DNA of 64,000 nucleotides from Isoperla grammatica (Eukaryota > Arthropoda > Insecta > Plecoptera > Perlodidae), in the NCBI GenBank assembly GCA_945910005.1, contig CAMDTW010000147.1, positions 1 through 64,000 of the forward strand, in the 5' to 3' direction. Shown here in pieces: positions 44,390 through 58,230 of the stretch. Position 1 is the first letter of the stretch. The number at the start of each line of letters is the position of its first letter. The position numbers and the translations under genes were made by a program. A model generated the notes under the pieces. It saw nothing but the letters and a program-made list of their open reading frames with translations. It made no database searches and was not told the DNA's origin.

Positions 44390-46545
44390 TTTGTTCCTTT
44401 ACCTCTCTCCTGGTGTGGGATTACTGCATCCAACGCGTCGCTTGTAGATCTATTTCATGTAACAGAAGGACACATGAGTTACGTAAATGATGTAGGAAAT
44501 ATATAGCATTGCAGTAAATATATTTGGTTGTTTCTTTACCTTTCTTCTGGTGTGGGATTACTGCAACTCGAAGGTCGTTGATGGCGCATCGTATTGAGGC
44601 AGCCCAACGCGTAGCTAGTAGATCTATTTCATGTAACAGAAGGACACATGAGTTGACTAAATGATGTAGGAAATATATAGCATTGCAGTAAATAAAGAAG
44701 GTTGCTTCTTTACCTCTCTCCTAGTGTGGAATTACTGCAACTCGAAGGTCTTGATGGCGCATCGTCTTGAGGCAGCCTAACGCGTAGCTAGTAGATCTAT
44801 TTCATGTACCAGAAGGACACATGAGTTACGTAAATGATGTAGGAAATATATAGCATTGACGTTGATATATTAAGTTGTTCCTTTACCTCTCTCCTGGTGT
44901 GGGATTACTGCAACTCGAAGGTCTTGATGGCGCATCGTCTTGAGGCAGCCCAACGCGTCGCTTGTAGATCTATTTCATGTAACAGAAGGACACATGAGTT
45001 ACGTAATGATCTAGGAAATATATAGCATTGCAGTTAATATATTTAGTTGTTCCTTTCACCTCTCCCGGTGTGGGATTACTGCAACTCGCAAGGTCGTTGA
45101 TGGCGCATCGTCTTGAGGCAGCCCAACGCGTCGCTTGTAGATCTATTTCTTGTAACAGAAGGACACATGAGTTTAGTAAATGATGTAGGAAATCTATAAC
45201 TATGTGGTTGGTAATAATGAAATTATTTTGGTTTTTCTTTACCTTTCTCCTGGTGTGTGATTACCTCAACTCGAAGGTCGTTGATGGCGCATCGTCTTGA
45301 GGCAGCCCAACGCGTCGCTTGTAGATCTATTTCATGTAACAGAAGGACACATGAGTTACGTACATGATGTAGGAAATCTATAACTTGGTCGAAATAAATA
45401 AAATATATTAGTTTGTTCCTTTACCTCTCTCCTGGTGTGGGATTACTGCAACTCGAAGGTCGTTGATGGTGCATCATCTAGGCAGCAAACGCGTCGCTTG
45501 TAGATCTATTTTATGTAACAGAAGGACACATGAGTTACTAAATTGATGTAGGAAATTTATAATATTGTAGTAAATATATTAGGTTGATTCTTTACCTCTC
45601 TCCTGGTGTGGGATTACTGCAACTCGAAGGTCTTGATGGCGCATCGTCTTGAGGCAGCCCAACGCGTCGCTTGTAGATCTAATTCATGTAACAGAAGGAC
45701 ACATGAGTTACGTAAATGATGTAGGAAATCTATAACTATGTGGTTGGTAATAATGAAATTATTTTGGTTTTTCTTTACCTTTCTCCTGGTGTGGGATTAC
45801 TGCAACTCGAAGGTCGTTGATGGCGCATCGTCTTGAGGCAGCCCAACGCGTCGCTTGTAGATCTATTTCATGTAACAGAAGGACACATGAGTTACGTACA
45901 TGATGTAGGAAATATATAACTTGGTCGAAATAATTAAAATATATTAGTTTGTTCCTTTACCTCTCTCCTGGTGTGGGATTACTGCAACTCGAAGGTCGTT
46001 GATGGCGCATCGTATGGAGGCAGCCCAACGCGTCGCTTGTAGATCTATTTCATGTAACAGAAGGACACATGAGTTACGTACATGATGTAGGAAATCTATA
46101 ACTTGGTCGAAATAAATAAAATATATTAGTTTGTTCCTTTACCTCTCTCCTGGTGTGGGATTACTGCAACTCGAAGGTCGTTGATGGTGCATCGTCTTGA
46201 GGCAGCCCAACGCGTCGCTTGTAGATCTATTTCATGTAACAGAAGGACACATGAGTTACTAAATTGATGTAGGAAATTTATAATATTGTACTAAATATAT
46301 TAGGTTGATTCTTTACCTCTCTCCTGGTGTGGGATTACTGCAACTCGAAGGTCGTTGATGGTGCATCGTCTTGAGGCAGCCCAACGCGTCGCTTGTAGAT
46401 CTATTTCATGTAACAGAAGGACACATGAGTTTAGTTAATGATGTAGGAAATATGGTAATAATGAAATTATTTTTGTGTTTCCCTACTTCTTTTCTGGTGT
46501 GGGATTCCTGCAACTCTGGAGCTGTTGTGTGATGGCGCATTGTCT
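44390..46545 (+). repeat. ~170-184-bp satellite array, 13 units
   Basis: Units share CTCTCCTGGTGTGGGATTACTGC, GATGGCGCATCGTCTTGAGGC, AACGCGTCGCTTGTAGATC and AACAGAAGGACACATGAG. The first unit is shortened to 137 bp. The variable spacer after GATGTAGGAAAT defines sub-types; the AACTATGTGGTTGGTAATAATG spacer recurs at about 45.19 and 45.73 kb. Confidence 0.95.
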
Positions 46546-46563
46546 TGTGTTTTGTTATGAGCA

Positions 46564-46577
46564 TCATTATTATAATA

Positions 46578-46649
<72 letters not shown>

Positions 46650-46650
46650 T
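46564..46650 (+). repeat. (ATT)n tract 5' of the plus-strand LINE
   Basis: About 28 uninterrupted ATT units. A similar tract follows the 3' end of the LINE at 51.37 kb. Confidence 0.95.
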
Positions 46651-46731
46651 CATTCGGTTACGAGCAGTCGTACAGAGCGGACGTGTTTGCCTCGCTCTCC
46701 TCGCTCGCTGTGTGCGCTGCGTTACTCAGCG

Positions 46732-47601
46732 ATGTCGTGTGGAAAGTGCAACGGTGACTTACCCACTGACGGAGATTATGTGTCGTGTATGGGGTGTTCG
46801 AATAATTACCATTTTTAAGATTGCTCGGGGTTAAAACGAGGAACGTACAATGCTAAATCGCAAGACAGTAAATCACAGTGGCGTTGTGTAAAGTGTCGCG
46901 AAGAAAGGAAGGCTGGCGAGACGGATGAGACGGTTACCCTACAAACTGTTTTAAAAGTAGTTTGTGAAGTGCGTAGTGAAATTCAAGACATCAAGAGCGA
47001 ACTTTTTTCCTTGAGGGACTTAAAAGAAAAACTGATTGAAAGCGATCGAGCTATTCAAAACTTAGTGGAAGAAGTGGCGCTCAAGGACAAAGTAATAGCT
47101 GACCTTGCAGGGCAGGTAAATGATCTTGATCAGTACGGTAGAAACAGAAATATTGAGATTTCCAACGTGATTGAGTGTGACATCGAAAACATTGAAGACG
47201 TTGTTAGGTCTATTGTGAATAAACTGGATGTAGAATTAGACGACTTCGATATAGACGCGGTTCATCGGGTGCCGGCAAGAAACAAGAAATATCCCTCCAA
47301 GGTCGTAGTACAATTCACTTCGCGCAAGAAACGTGACGAGATCTTAGCTGCTCGGCGCCGAACCGTCAAAAACAGTGACTTTATTCGGGGAGTTCCGAAA
47401 GATAAAGATTTAAATATCTTCATCAATGAGCATCTTTCTCCCTATTTTCGTAATTTGTTTTGGCAGGTCAAGCAAAGGGCAAAGGTTGTTGGTTACAAAT
47501 TTGTCTGGTTTCGGCGAGGGGTGATTTGTGCTCGCAAAAACGAGCAGGCAACGGTTGTGTTAAAGATAACAAGAGCTGGGGACATTGAGCAACTGAAGTA
47601 G
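46732..47601 (+). pseudogene. LINE ORF1: PHD finger, coiled coil, RNA-binding domain (one in-frame stop)
   Basis: The ATG at 46732 opens a Cys-rich start (SCGKC, SCMGCSNNYHF, WRCVKC) with PHD-finger spacing, as known in ORF1 of CR1-type LINEs. Codon 29 is TAA (46816-46818), inside the finger; the frame then stays open to 47601. Residues about 80-140 form a coiled coil (LRDLKEKLIESDRAIQNL). After this comes LDQYGRNRNIEI..HRVPAR..KVVVQF, the RRM-like domain of L1-type ORF1 proteins, and a basic C-terminal domain. The product binds the element RNA as a chaperone. The stop probably makes this copy defective. Confidence 0.8.
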
Positions 47602-47620
47602 ATAGGCCTGAGTGACACAA

Positions 47621-50568
47621 ATGGACGTATGGTCTCAAGACAGTCTTGAAGATACAGATTGGTCTTGTGAAAGTACGGACAATTTGGACGATTGGTGTGC
47701 GAAAAATTGCAAAGGTATCACGGTTTTTCATTTAAATATTAGGTCTGTAAAGAAAAACTGGGACGAATTACTTATAATTTTGCAAAACCAGGTAAATAAA
47801 TTCCATGTTTTAGTTTTAAGTGAAGTGAACATATTAGAAGAACCTTCAGTGTTTCAAATAGAAGGATATAATCGTTATTGCAAACTAAGACAATTGAAGA
47901 GAGGTGGTGGATTAATTCTATTTGTTAGCAAGAACTTGAGGTTTGATAGAGAAGAAGTATTATTTAAAAGTTTCGAAGGTATTTCTGGAAATCTTATTAC
48001 AGGAGAGGGAACAGCTATATCACTGTTATGTGTGTATAGACCTCCTGATTGCAATACTAAATTAGAGTTCATTAATGAAATAGAAAATTACTGGAGCAAA
48101 AATAAACACAAATTTTGCATATACCTTGGGGACTCAAATATTGATGTACTTGATCACAAGGACGACCGAGTCCGGTTGTATCAGGCGGGCCTGCATACTT
48201 GCGGTTTTGTACAATGTGTCACTGTAGCGACGCGAGAGGAAATAGTAAATAATCGACTCAGCAGTACGTGTATAGACCATGTTTACATTCGAGGCCTCGA
48301 CTTAAATATCAAAACAGCGGTATATACAACTAAGATTAGCGATCACTACCTGATAGTTGCATCACCAGGCGTTGACCTTACTCATATTAATAATAAAGAT
48401 GAACCTGTCTTTTATAAATGTTTTAGTGAAGCAAAAGTATTGGAAGTGTTGAAAAGTATGCAATGGGGGAATTTATTATCAGCTAAAAAGTGTACTCCCT
48501 TATACGAAGCAATCCAGAACAATTTTAAAATAGCTTATGATAGGGCAACAAATTTTAAAGAGACAAAAATTAAAAAAAGAGTGAATAAAAAGTGGATGAC
48601 GAAAGAATTATTAGACCTAGTAAATGCAAGAGATTGCGCTTTTCAAAGATGGAAATCATGTCCACAGTTCAGTGTTCATAAAAAAGACTATCGGAGAAAT
48701 TATAATATGTTAAGAAATAGAATTAACAAAAAAATAGTCAGCGGCAAACGTCATTACTTTGTAAATCTAATAGAACGGGGTAAGGAATGTATTAAAACAA
48801 CTTGGCAAAATATAAATGAATTAGTGGGTAGGAAGCGGAAGGATACAGTTGAGGAAGTTATAAATAAATACCTTGGTAAACTTGATACTATTTCAAATGT
48901 TGCGAACAAATTTGCAAACACCTTTGTAGATGAAATTGAAAATACTATTTACCATTACGACATCACTTGTACAGGTAATAATATGAGAGATGACGCACAC
49001 GAACAACAATTACAGTCGATATACGTGCCTCCCGTCTCTGCGACCGTAGTGAAAGAGATAATACTAAGCATGAATAAAAATAAACAGGCAGGAATTGACG
49101 GAATTAGAGTTAAGGATTTGCAAAATATAGTTAATGAAATCAGTCCAGTAATTGCTCCGTTCATAAACTTATCTTTGAAAGAGGGAATCATACCAGACAC
49201 TTTAAAAACTTCTGTTGTTAGACCTATCTTCAAAAAAGGTGATCATTTAAAGTATGTTAATTACAGACCAATTGCCATCATGTCTAGCATTGAAAAAATA
49301 TTAGAAAGATATGTGGCGGATTACTTAATAAATTACGTGACGAAATTTAAAATAATCAATAAAAACCAATATGGATTTCAAAAGGGCAAAAGTACGGTAG
49401 ATCTATTAGCATCCTTTTCTTATTTAATTAATACTAAACTTGACGAAAATTGTAACATTTTATGCATGTTTATTGATTTTAAAAAAGCTTTCGACACTCT
49501 AGATTATAATAAACTATTAGAGGCATTGAATTAATAGGGGTTAGAGGTACTTCACTGAACTGGTTTAGAAATTATTTATCGAACAGAAAACTAATTGTAA
49601 GAATAGGGGAAGTGTACAGTGAAAGTAAGTCACGCAGCAGTGGCGTACCGCAAGGATCTATTTTAGGGCCTCAATTATATTTAATATATGTAAACGTTAT
49701 GGTGCGGTACATTGTTAAATGTTTTGCTTTCTGTTATGCAGATGACACAGCTTTGGTAGCTGTACATAAAAACTTAAAAATTGCAGAAAAATACTTACAA
49801 GATGATTTTCTTAATTTACTTAGGTGGAACCATGACGTAAGGCTCATTATAAATTTTGAAAAAACAAAGATTGTTCACGTTTCCATGCCGTTAAACTCAG
49901 ATCGCAATAATAATGTACAAGTTGTCGCACACACTTTTGATTGCTTACATCATAATGCTGGTAAAATGGATTTGGATTGTTCGTGTGATGCATTAATATC
50001 GACTGTAAACAGTCATCCATATTTAGGTCTAGAGATAGATAATAAGTTTTGCTGGGATAAACAAATAGAGAAAATAACTAAACGCCTAAGATCACGCGCT
50101 TGTCAATTGTATACAGTTAAAAGTGTTTTACCTAATAAGTATGTAAGAATGGTCTATATAGCTCTTGCTGAGTCGGTTATGTCCTATGGTCTAATAATTT
50201 GGGGTAATGCCTCGTTGTCGCATCTTGATAGTATAATTTCCATTCAGAACAAAATAATAAATATGATAACTTTTGACAACAACAGTATACATTCATTGGA
50301 TGGTTACAGATTATTAAATGTTTTGCCTGTTCAAGAATTATTCATATATAAATTAATATTAAAATACTTTTTTGTAGAAACTCATAAAAATTGTATAGAA
50401 CACAGAACTTGCAATCGGGCTAAATCAACGGGGGTAAATCAGCTGCCACTCTTTAAAAATAAGCATGGTAAAAGAACATTAAGTTATTGTATACCGTTTT
50501 ATTTTAATAAGCTTCCGACAAATATTAAAGATTTAGAAACTTTTTTTTTTTTTTTTTTTTTAATTTAA
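47621..50568 (+). pseudogene. LINE ORF2: AP endonuclease and reverse transcriptase (frameshifted)
   Basis: The N-terminus carries APE endonuclease motifs (HLNIRS, SEVN, YRPP, LGDSNID, DHVY, SDH). The RT follows: YRPIAIMSSIEKILER, GFQKGKST, motif A FIDFKKAFD, then a one-base loss at about 49530 that ends the first frame at 49534. The second frame resumes with SSGVPQGSILGP and motif C CYADD (YADD at 49735-49746), WDKQI and the C-terminal region up to 50568. There the ribozyme-headed SINE interrupts it; the last codons (EIKKRFK) continue after 51030. It performs target-primed reverse transcription. I chose ATG 47621; an upstream in-frame GTG is less likely. Confidence 0.85.
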
Positions 50569-51028
50569 CCTGCCCATGGACTGCTACCTTATCGCGGTGG
50601 GCAGGTTTGCGTGCTTTAGGTTGGAATTCATAGTCGGCCCCTACACCTAGGGGCGCCCATTGTTACCAAGGTAACAATTGTTTGCATGTTATTTCCCATA
50701 AACAAAACAAATCCATAGCAACAATGGGTGCCCCTAGGTGTAGGGGCCGACTATGAATTCCAACCTTAATGATTCCTAGAGCTATGCCGGCGGAAGCGTA
50801 TGATTCTGGTAGGGCCACCCAAGCCGGACTGGTCGAGGAGGAGAAGTCAGACGAAGTGCAGTCCACACCCCGAGCCCCTTTCCTCCACCTTCCCCTTTCC
50901 ACCCCCGCCCTCCTATTGGCCCCTTTCCTCCAAACAGCCCCATATTTCATCTTCATACATCAACCACTCATTGTCTCGATTAGCCTCGTTGCAAAAATAT
51001 GAGACGTTAAGCCCAAATAATAAAAATA
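50569..51028 (+). mobile_element. Ribozyme-headed SINE, subfamily B, inserted in the LINE and itself interrupted
   Basis: Head CCTGCCCATGGACTGCTACC. P1 and P2 pair, but P3 (CTAC/GCGG) has an A-C mismatch, so self-cleavage is doubtful. A palindromic MITE splits the head at 50619-50765. The subfamily B body and the shared tail follow. It interrupts the last codons of LINE ORF2. Confidence 0.9.
50619..50765. mobile_element. Palindromic MITE with TTA duplication (PIF/Harbinger-like)
   Basis: Near-perfect ~45-bp inverted ends (GGTTGGAATTCATAGTCGG and its complement), 147 bp in total. TTA is duplicated on both sides (50616-50618 and 50766-50768). The empty site GTGCTTTAATGATTCC is seen in the SINE at 42.48 kb, so the boundaries are exact. 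Confidence 0.93.
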
Positions 51029-51367
51029 ATTTTTGAAATTAAAAAGAGATTTAAAGGCATTTCTTTTGTCGGGTATACAGTGTTAGTTGTTTTTGTTATT
51101 GTTGTTGTGTTTTTCATTACTGTCTTATTATTTGTTTTGTTTTGGCTGTATGAGAAAATGAAAGTTGATATTATTTTGCATTACAAATCAGGATTGCTTT
51201 GCTATTTTTTAGAGAGATTTTGTTTTTTGTTTTTATTGATTTTTGTAAGTACGATTTTCTTTAATGTGATGTATTCCACAGATAAGCTGCTTCGTGCAGC
51301 TTTGTGGATGACCGAATCTTACTTCTTAAATATATGTATAGAGAAATGTAATTATCAATAAAAAAAA
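51029..51367 (+). other. LINE 3' UTR with terminal stem-loop and poly(A) signal
   Basis: T-rich sequence. Near its end CCACAGATAAGCTGC TTC GTGCAGCTTTGTGG can fold into a two-part stem, the kind of 3' structure read by LINE RTs. AATAAA lies at 51356. An open frame of 93 codons across it is very hydrophobic; I take it as an effect of T-richness. Confidence 0.6.
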
Positions 51368-51370
51368 AAA

Positions 51371-51413
<43 letters not shown>

Positions 51414-51545
51414 TTATTATATAATAATAATATAAATAATAACAATATATAAAAAAATAATATAATAATAATAATACTACTAAGAAGAAGAATAATAATA
51501 CTTATTATAATAATAGTAAAAATAATAATTTTTTTTATTTTTTAA
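51368..51545 (+). repeat. AT-rich (ATT)n and AAT-type simple repeats
   Basis: (ATT)n to about 51420, then mixed AATAAT and AAGAAG words. It starts as the LINE tail. Confidence 0.9.
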
Positions 51546-51674
51546 TTATTGATAACCATATTCTGTACATTACAATCATAAAATAAACATTCGACATCCC
51601 ACAAAGCTAAGTTCATAGCTTGTCTGTGGGTTATATATCAATGAAAATAATAATACGGACTAAGTTACGGACAA

Positions 51675-52052
51675 CCTGCCCGGGGACTGCCACCTTATCG
51701 TGGTGGGCAGGTTTGCGTGCTTTGTTGATCCCGAGAGCTATGCCGGCGGAAGCGTATGCTTCTGGTAGGGCCACCCAAGCCGGACTGGTCGAGGAGGAGA
51801 AGTCAGACGAAGTGCAGTCCACACCCCAATCCCCTTTCCCCCCCACTGTCCCATTGAATATTTCTCCTCCCACTTGGCCCTGCCCTCCCTTGCTGGACTC
51901 CCGTATGACGACCCACGCGACGTACAATGGATCTGATTCGGATGTGGCTTTATTGTCATCTTTCTCATCTTCATTATCACCCGCTCATCGTCTCGATTAG
52001 CCATCGTTGCATAAATATGAGACGTTGAGCCCCATTAATCAATCAATCAATC
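51675..52052 (+). mobile_element. Full-length ribozyme-headed SINE, subfamily A, with exact target duplication
   Basis: The reference copy. It starts CCTGCCCGGGGACTGCC immediately after AAGTTACGGACAA (51662-51674), and the same 13 bases follow its (AATC)n tail at 52053-52065. P1 is CCTGCCC/GGGCAGG, P3 is CCAC/GTGG, and P2 is GGACTG/CAGTCC. The segment before the second P2 strand reads GACGAAGTG, which could supply the catalytic C of an HDV-like fold. Confidence 0.95.
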
Positions 52053-52065
52053 AAGTTACGGACAA

Positions 52066-52292
52066 AGATGAACATGTTGCGTAATGCAAATACAATATAC
52101 AGAATACCTTACAATTCAAAACAAACAAACATTCACTAACTTATTTTTAACACCTACATATTACTGCACACTGCAATTAACGAAGGCCTATACATGGCAA
52201 GGATAAACACACCGACGAAACTCATAATGAGAATATAATAAATTAAAGCGAATGTAACAAAAGAAACTCTTTTACTGATATTTTTACTTGAT
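52066..52292. other. No supported gene
   Basis: AT-rich sequence between a SINE and an RT relic. It is probably 3' UTR of the minus-strand relic. Confidence 0.5.
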
Positions 52293-53395
52293 TCATTCTA
52301 TCCGAATCTTGCAGTTCAATCGGCAACATATTAAAACATTGTGGCACTTTAGTTGCAATGATCTTTCACCATGGTGATTAACAAAATTGGGAACTCTGTA
52401 CACTTTGGAGGCTTTTGCTCTTGTACAAATGCTATGGTCCATTTCAATTTTGAATTCGTTAGTGAAATAGAATTTGATAATAAACTTATAGATGTACAAA
52501 AAATTTACAGGAAGCAAGTCTGTTAATTTAAAAAGCTGATTTGAGGAACAATGGTCAGTTATATAATTTGGGAGTGTGTTTAATCATCCTGATCTGTAGG
52601 CTAATAATTTGTTTAAGATACATATGAGAAGCATTTCCGCAAGCTAACACCGCGTAAGAGATTAAAGACTCCACCAAGGCGATGTACACTGTGCGAAGTA
52701 AACTGTATGGAAGAATATCCTTCAAACGATAAAGTTGCACAGCACACGGTCTAATCCGGTTGCATACCCTAGCAATCTGTTTATCCCAAGAAAAGCATTT
52801 ATCAATCACGATACCCAAATACTCATGGCTGTACACCGACTCAATTACTTGATCGCAACTGCAAGTAATGTCCGTGGCATTTTGGTTAATAGTATTATGC
52901 AAGCACTGGACCGAGTGTGATATAACTTGAACTATCGAATTATGATTGGTATTCAGAGGAGTAGATATGTACAATTTTAGTTTTTAAAGCATTTACAATC
53001 AAGCCATCATCATGAGTCCACCTCAGCAAGTTTATATAGTCTTCTTGCAAATAATTTTCCGCAATATGAATATTCTTGTGAATCGCAATAAGTGCAGAAT
53101 CATCAGCGAAAAAAAAAATGCAAAACACTTCTTAAAAAATCGCGCCATCTCATTTACATACACTAAGTATAACAATGGTCCCAAGATAGATCCTTGTAGC
53201 ACCCCTGATTTCATCATTTTAGCCATGCTTTAATCCTCCCCAATTTTTACAATTTTCGTTCTTTTATCTAAATAACTCTCAAACCACCGTAGAACTGGAC
53301 CTCTCACACCAATATTGTCCAATGCTTGCAATAATTTTTTGTGATTTAGTGTCAAATGCTTTTGTGAAGTCCCCGTGTATTCCCCCCGTGTATTT
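52293..53395 (-). pseudogene. Reverse transcriptase relic related to the plus-strand LINE
   Basis: On the minus strand the order is FTKAFD (motif A), NIGVRG, SGVLQGSILGPLLYLVYVNEM, then after a frame change FADDSALIA (motif C), LLRWTHDD and, in a third frame, YLGIVIDKCFSWDKQI and the C-terminal region. The likeness to ORF2 at 49.6-50.5 kb is strong (SWDKQI, YIALVES). It is 5'-truncated at motif A and carries at least two frameshifts. Confidence 0.85.
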
Positions 53396-53416
53396 TGTGT
53401 ATTCCCGTTATGTTTT

Positions 53417-53713
53417 CCTGCCCAGGGACTGCTACCTTATCGTGGTGGGCAGGTTTGCGTGCTTTGTTGATCCCGAGAGCTATGCCGGCGGAAGCGTATG
53501 CTTCTGGTAGGGCCACCCTAGCCGGACTGGTCGAGGAGGAGAAGTCAGACGAAGTGCAGTCCACACCCCAATCCCCTTTCCTCCCCTTTCCTCTTTTCTC
53601 ACGCGCCCTCCTACGTGCCCCTTTCCTCCAAAGAGACCCAATTTCATCTTCATTATCACCCACTCATCGTCTTGATTAGCCAAGTTGCAAAACTATAAGA
53701 CGTTAAGCCCAAA

Positions 53714-53744
<31 letters not shown>
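53417..53744 (+). mobile_element. Full-length ribozyme-headed SINE, subfamily B, with exact target duplication
   Basis: Starts CCTGCCCAGGGACTGCTACC right after CCCGTTATGTTTT (53404-53416). The same 13 bases recur after the (ATCT)n tail at 53745-53757. P1, P2 and P3 (with one G-U) pair. The tail unit is ATCT, unlike the AATC of subfamily A. Confidence 0.95.
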
Positions 53745-53745
<1 letters not shown>

Positions 53746-53792
53746 CCGTTATGTTTTATTATATTATATAAATTATTTTAATATTTAATATT

Positions 53793-56327
<2,535 letters not shown>

Positions 56328-57372
56328 GTTGCAATACATACAAAATCAGTCAAAACCGGCATAAACATGTTGTACGGACACAAATGTCAAGTATTTCCAT
56401 GTGTTTATCTTATTAAAATCTACTTAGAACTAATTAAATTTAAATATATCATTGTCCACATTATTTTTTTCCAAACCGAACTTTGGATGCTATGTACGGT
56501 CGTGGCCGCATTATACTCATCCCAACATTCGCTCTTCGTACGGCGGAAACCACGAAAACCACCATCGGGATGGAGAACTTCTTGAAGCCTTCTTTCTTCT
56601 TAGTTCAAAAATTTTCGCACTATCCCACACGTGTTCAAAATTATTGCTTTTTGCATCTCGATGTATATGTTCGGTTGGAGACCAATTAGTTTAATACTTT
56701 CATGGAGTTTACGTGGAACAATACCATTTGCTGATATAATTAACGGTACGATAGTTACATTATTCTGCTTCCACAACCATTTTATTTCAATAGATAACTC
56801 CTTATATCGGTTTATCTTTTCCCGCCAAGTTGTCTCTGCATTGTGGCATAAAGGGACAGCAACATCAATTAAAATCGTTTTTTTGTTTCTTCTTGTCAAT
56901 AATTATAATATTCGGTCTATTGTGATGTATGGTTTGGTCCGTTATAACTGCCCGGTCGTAATATAATTTGTAGTCTTTACTATCTAATACCTTTTCAGGC
57001 TTGTATTTGTAATACGCAGTGGTTGTGTTTAAAAGTTTATACTTTATGGCTAATTTTTGATGTATAATGTTTGCAACTTGGTTATGCTTATGAAGATAAT
57101 CTGTTTGACAAAGCATTTTGCACCCAGATACGATATGTTCAATTGTTTCGCCGTTCATATTACATTTTCTACATTTATCTTCCACTGTGACGTCTATCAG
57201 TATGTATTTTTTGTAATTGTTAAGTCTTGATTACTTTATCTTGAATAGCGATCATAAATCCTTCTGTTTCGCTGAAAATGTCCCCGGACGTTAACCATTT
57301 GTTCGATGCTACCCTATCGACGTTATCCTTAAGAAGTTCTTTATAATGTCTGCTATGTCACGTCTTTTCTGA
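56328..57372 (-). pseudogene. RLE-type LINE, copy 2, 5'-truncated and frameshifted
   Basis: Very similar to the 3' half of copy 1: same 3' UTR, CRKCNMNGETIEHIVSGC knuckle, RPNI..ILIDVAVP endonuclease motif (D to N at the PD position in this copy). A frameshift in the A-rich stretch near 56885 and another near 57220 break the frame. Both ends abut (TTA)n tracts. Confidence 0.88.
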
Positions 57373-57424
<52 letters not shown>

Positions 57425-57455
57425 ATTATTATTATTATTATTATTATAATTATTA

Positions 57456-57508
<53 letters not shown>
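57373..57508 (+). repeat. (TTA)n tract between RLE LINE copies 2 and 3
   Basis: About 44 TTA units with two short breaks. Confidence 0.95.
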
Positions 57509-57779
57509 TTATTGAATGTATCACATTCATACAATCTCGGTCAAAACCGGCGTTAACATGTTATACGGACGTAATGTCAAGTATTTCCATGAGTCTACCT
57601 TATTTAACTTCACTAATCACATGTCACTATAGTTTAAACAGTCATCAATCTCGGTCAAAGCCGGTGTTAACATGTTATACGGACAATACAGATGTAATGT
57701 CAAGTATTTCCATGAGGTACCTTGTTCAACTTCAGTCGTTACTGTCTTATAAGTGCTTGTTCATAGTATACACTGCATA
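57509..57779 (-). mobile_element. RLE-type LINE, copy 3: duplicated 3' UTR fragment
   Basis: Only the 3' UTR remains. The segment CTCGGTCAAAACCGGCGTTAACATG then TACGGAC, GTCAAGTATTTCCATG occurs twice (57533 and 57648), diverged from copies 1 and 2. It may be a different subfamily with a tandem 3' UTR. Confidence 0.7.
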
Positions 57780-57782
57780 ATT

Positions 57783-57813
<31 letters not shown>

Positions 57814-58230
57814 CATAATATGTATACATTTACAGGTTTAATTATAATGCATAATATTATTTAGAACAGTTTTCACCGTGTAGTCCAAAGATCCTTATGC
57901 TAGGTCTAAGCTATTGTTAGATTAAAACTAAATGTGTGAATGTTTAGGCCTATATGCCTCTATTTCTAATAGTACAAAAGTTACATTTAAAATTTTTTAC
58001 AATCATACAAGAAATAACAATGGTGAGTGGCTATGAAAGCAGTAATAGTATACAATGGTCTTCACGTTGTTTTTTTTACATACATTGTTTACATATGCCT
58101 ACATTTACATTGTTGTTATACATTGTTTTTGTTATAAACTAATAAAGAGTAAGTAATTTTCTTAATATAATGTGTTAAGAATAGTAAAAGATAAGTCTAA
58201 ACTAAAGCTAATTTTATAATAGTTATTGGA

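Larger units (their letters stand above)
46651..51416 (+). mobile_element. APE-type LINE (CR1/Jockey superfamily), nearly full length, inactive
   Basis: Order: GC-richer 5' leader, ORF1 (46732-47601), 10-nt spacer to the end of ORF1's stop region, ORF2 (47621 on), T-rich 3' UTR with hairpin, AATAAA and an (ATT)n tail. It is disabled by one stop in ORF1, one frameshift in ORF2, and a SINE inserted at the end of ORF2. Confidence 0.88.

Noticed and set aside
46475..46834. Open frame with a poly-Tyr run leading into the LINE
   Set aside because: The poly-Tyr part is the (ATT)n tract in another frame; the real ORF1 start is the ATG at 46732.
51080..51361. A 93-codon strongly hydrophobic frame after LINE ORF2
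   Set aside because: It lies in the T-rich 3' UTR, where TTT/GTT codons give hydrophobic peptides by composition. No homologous extension is known to me in CR1/Jockey ORF2.
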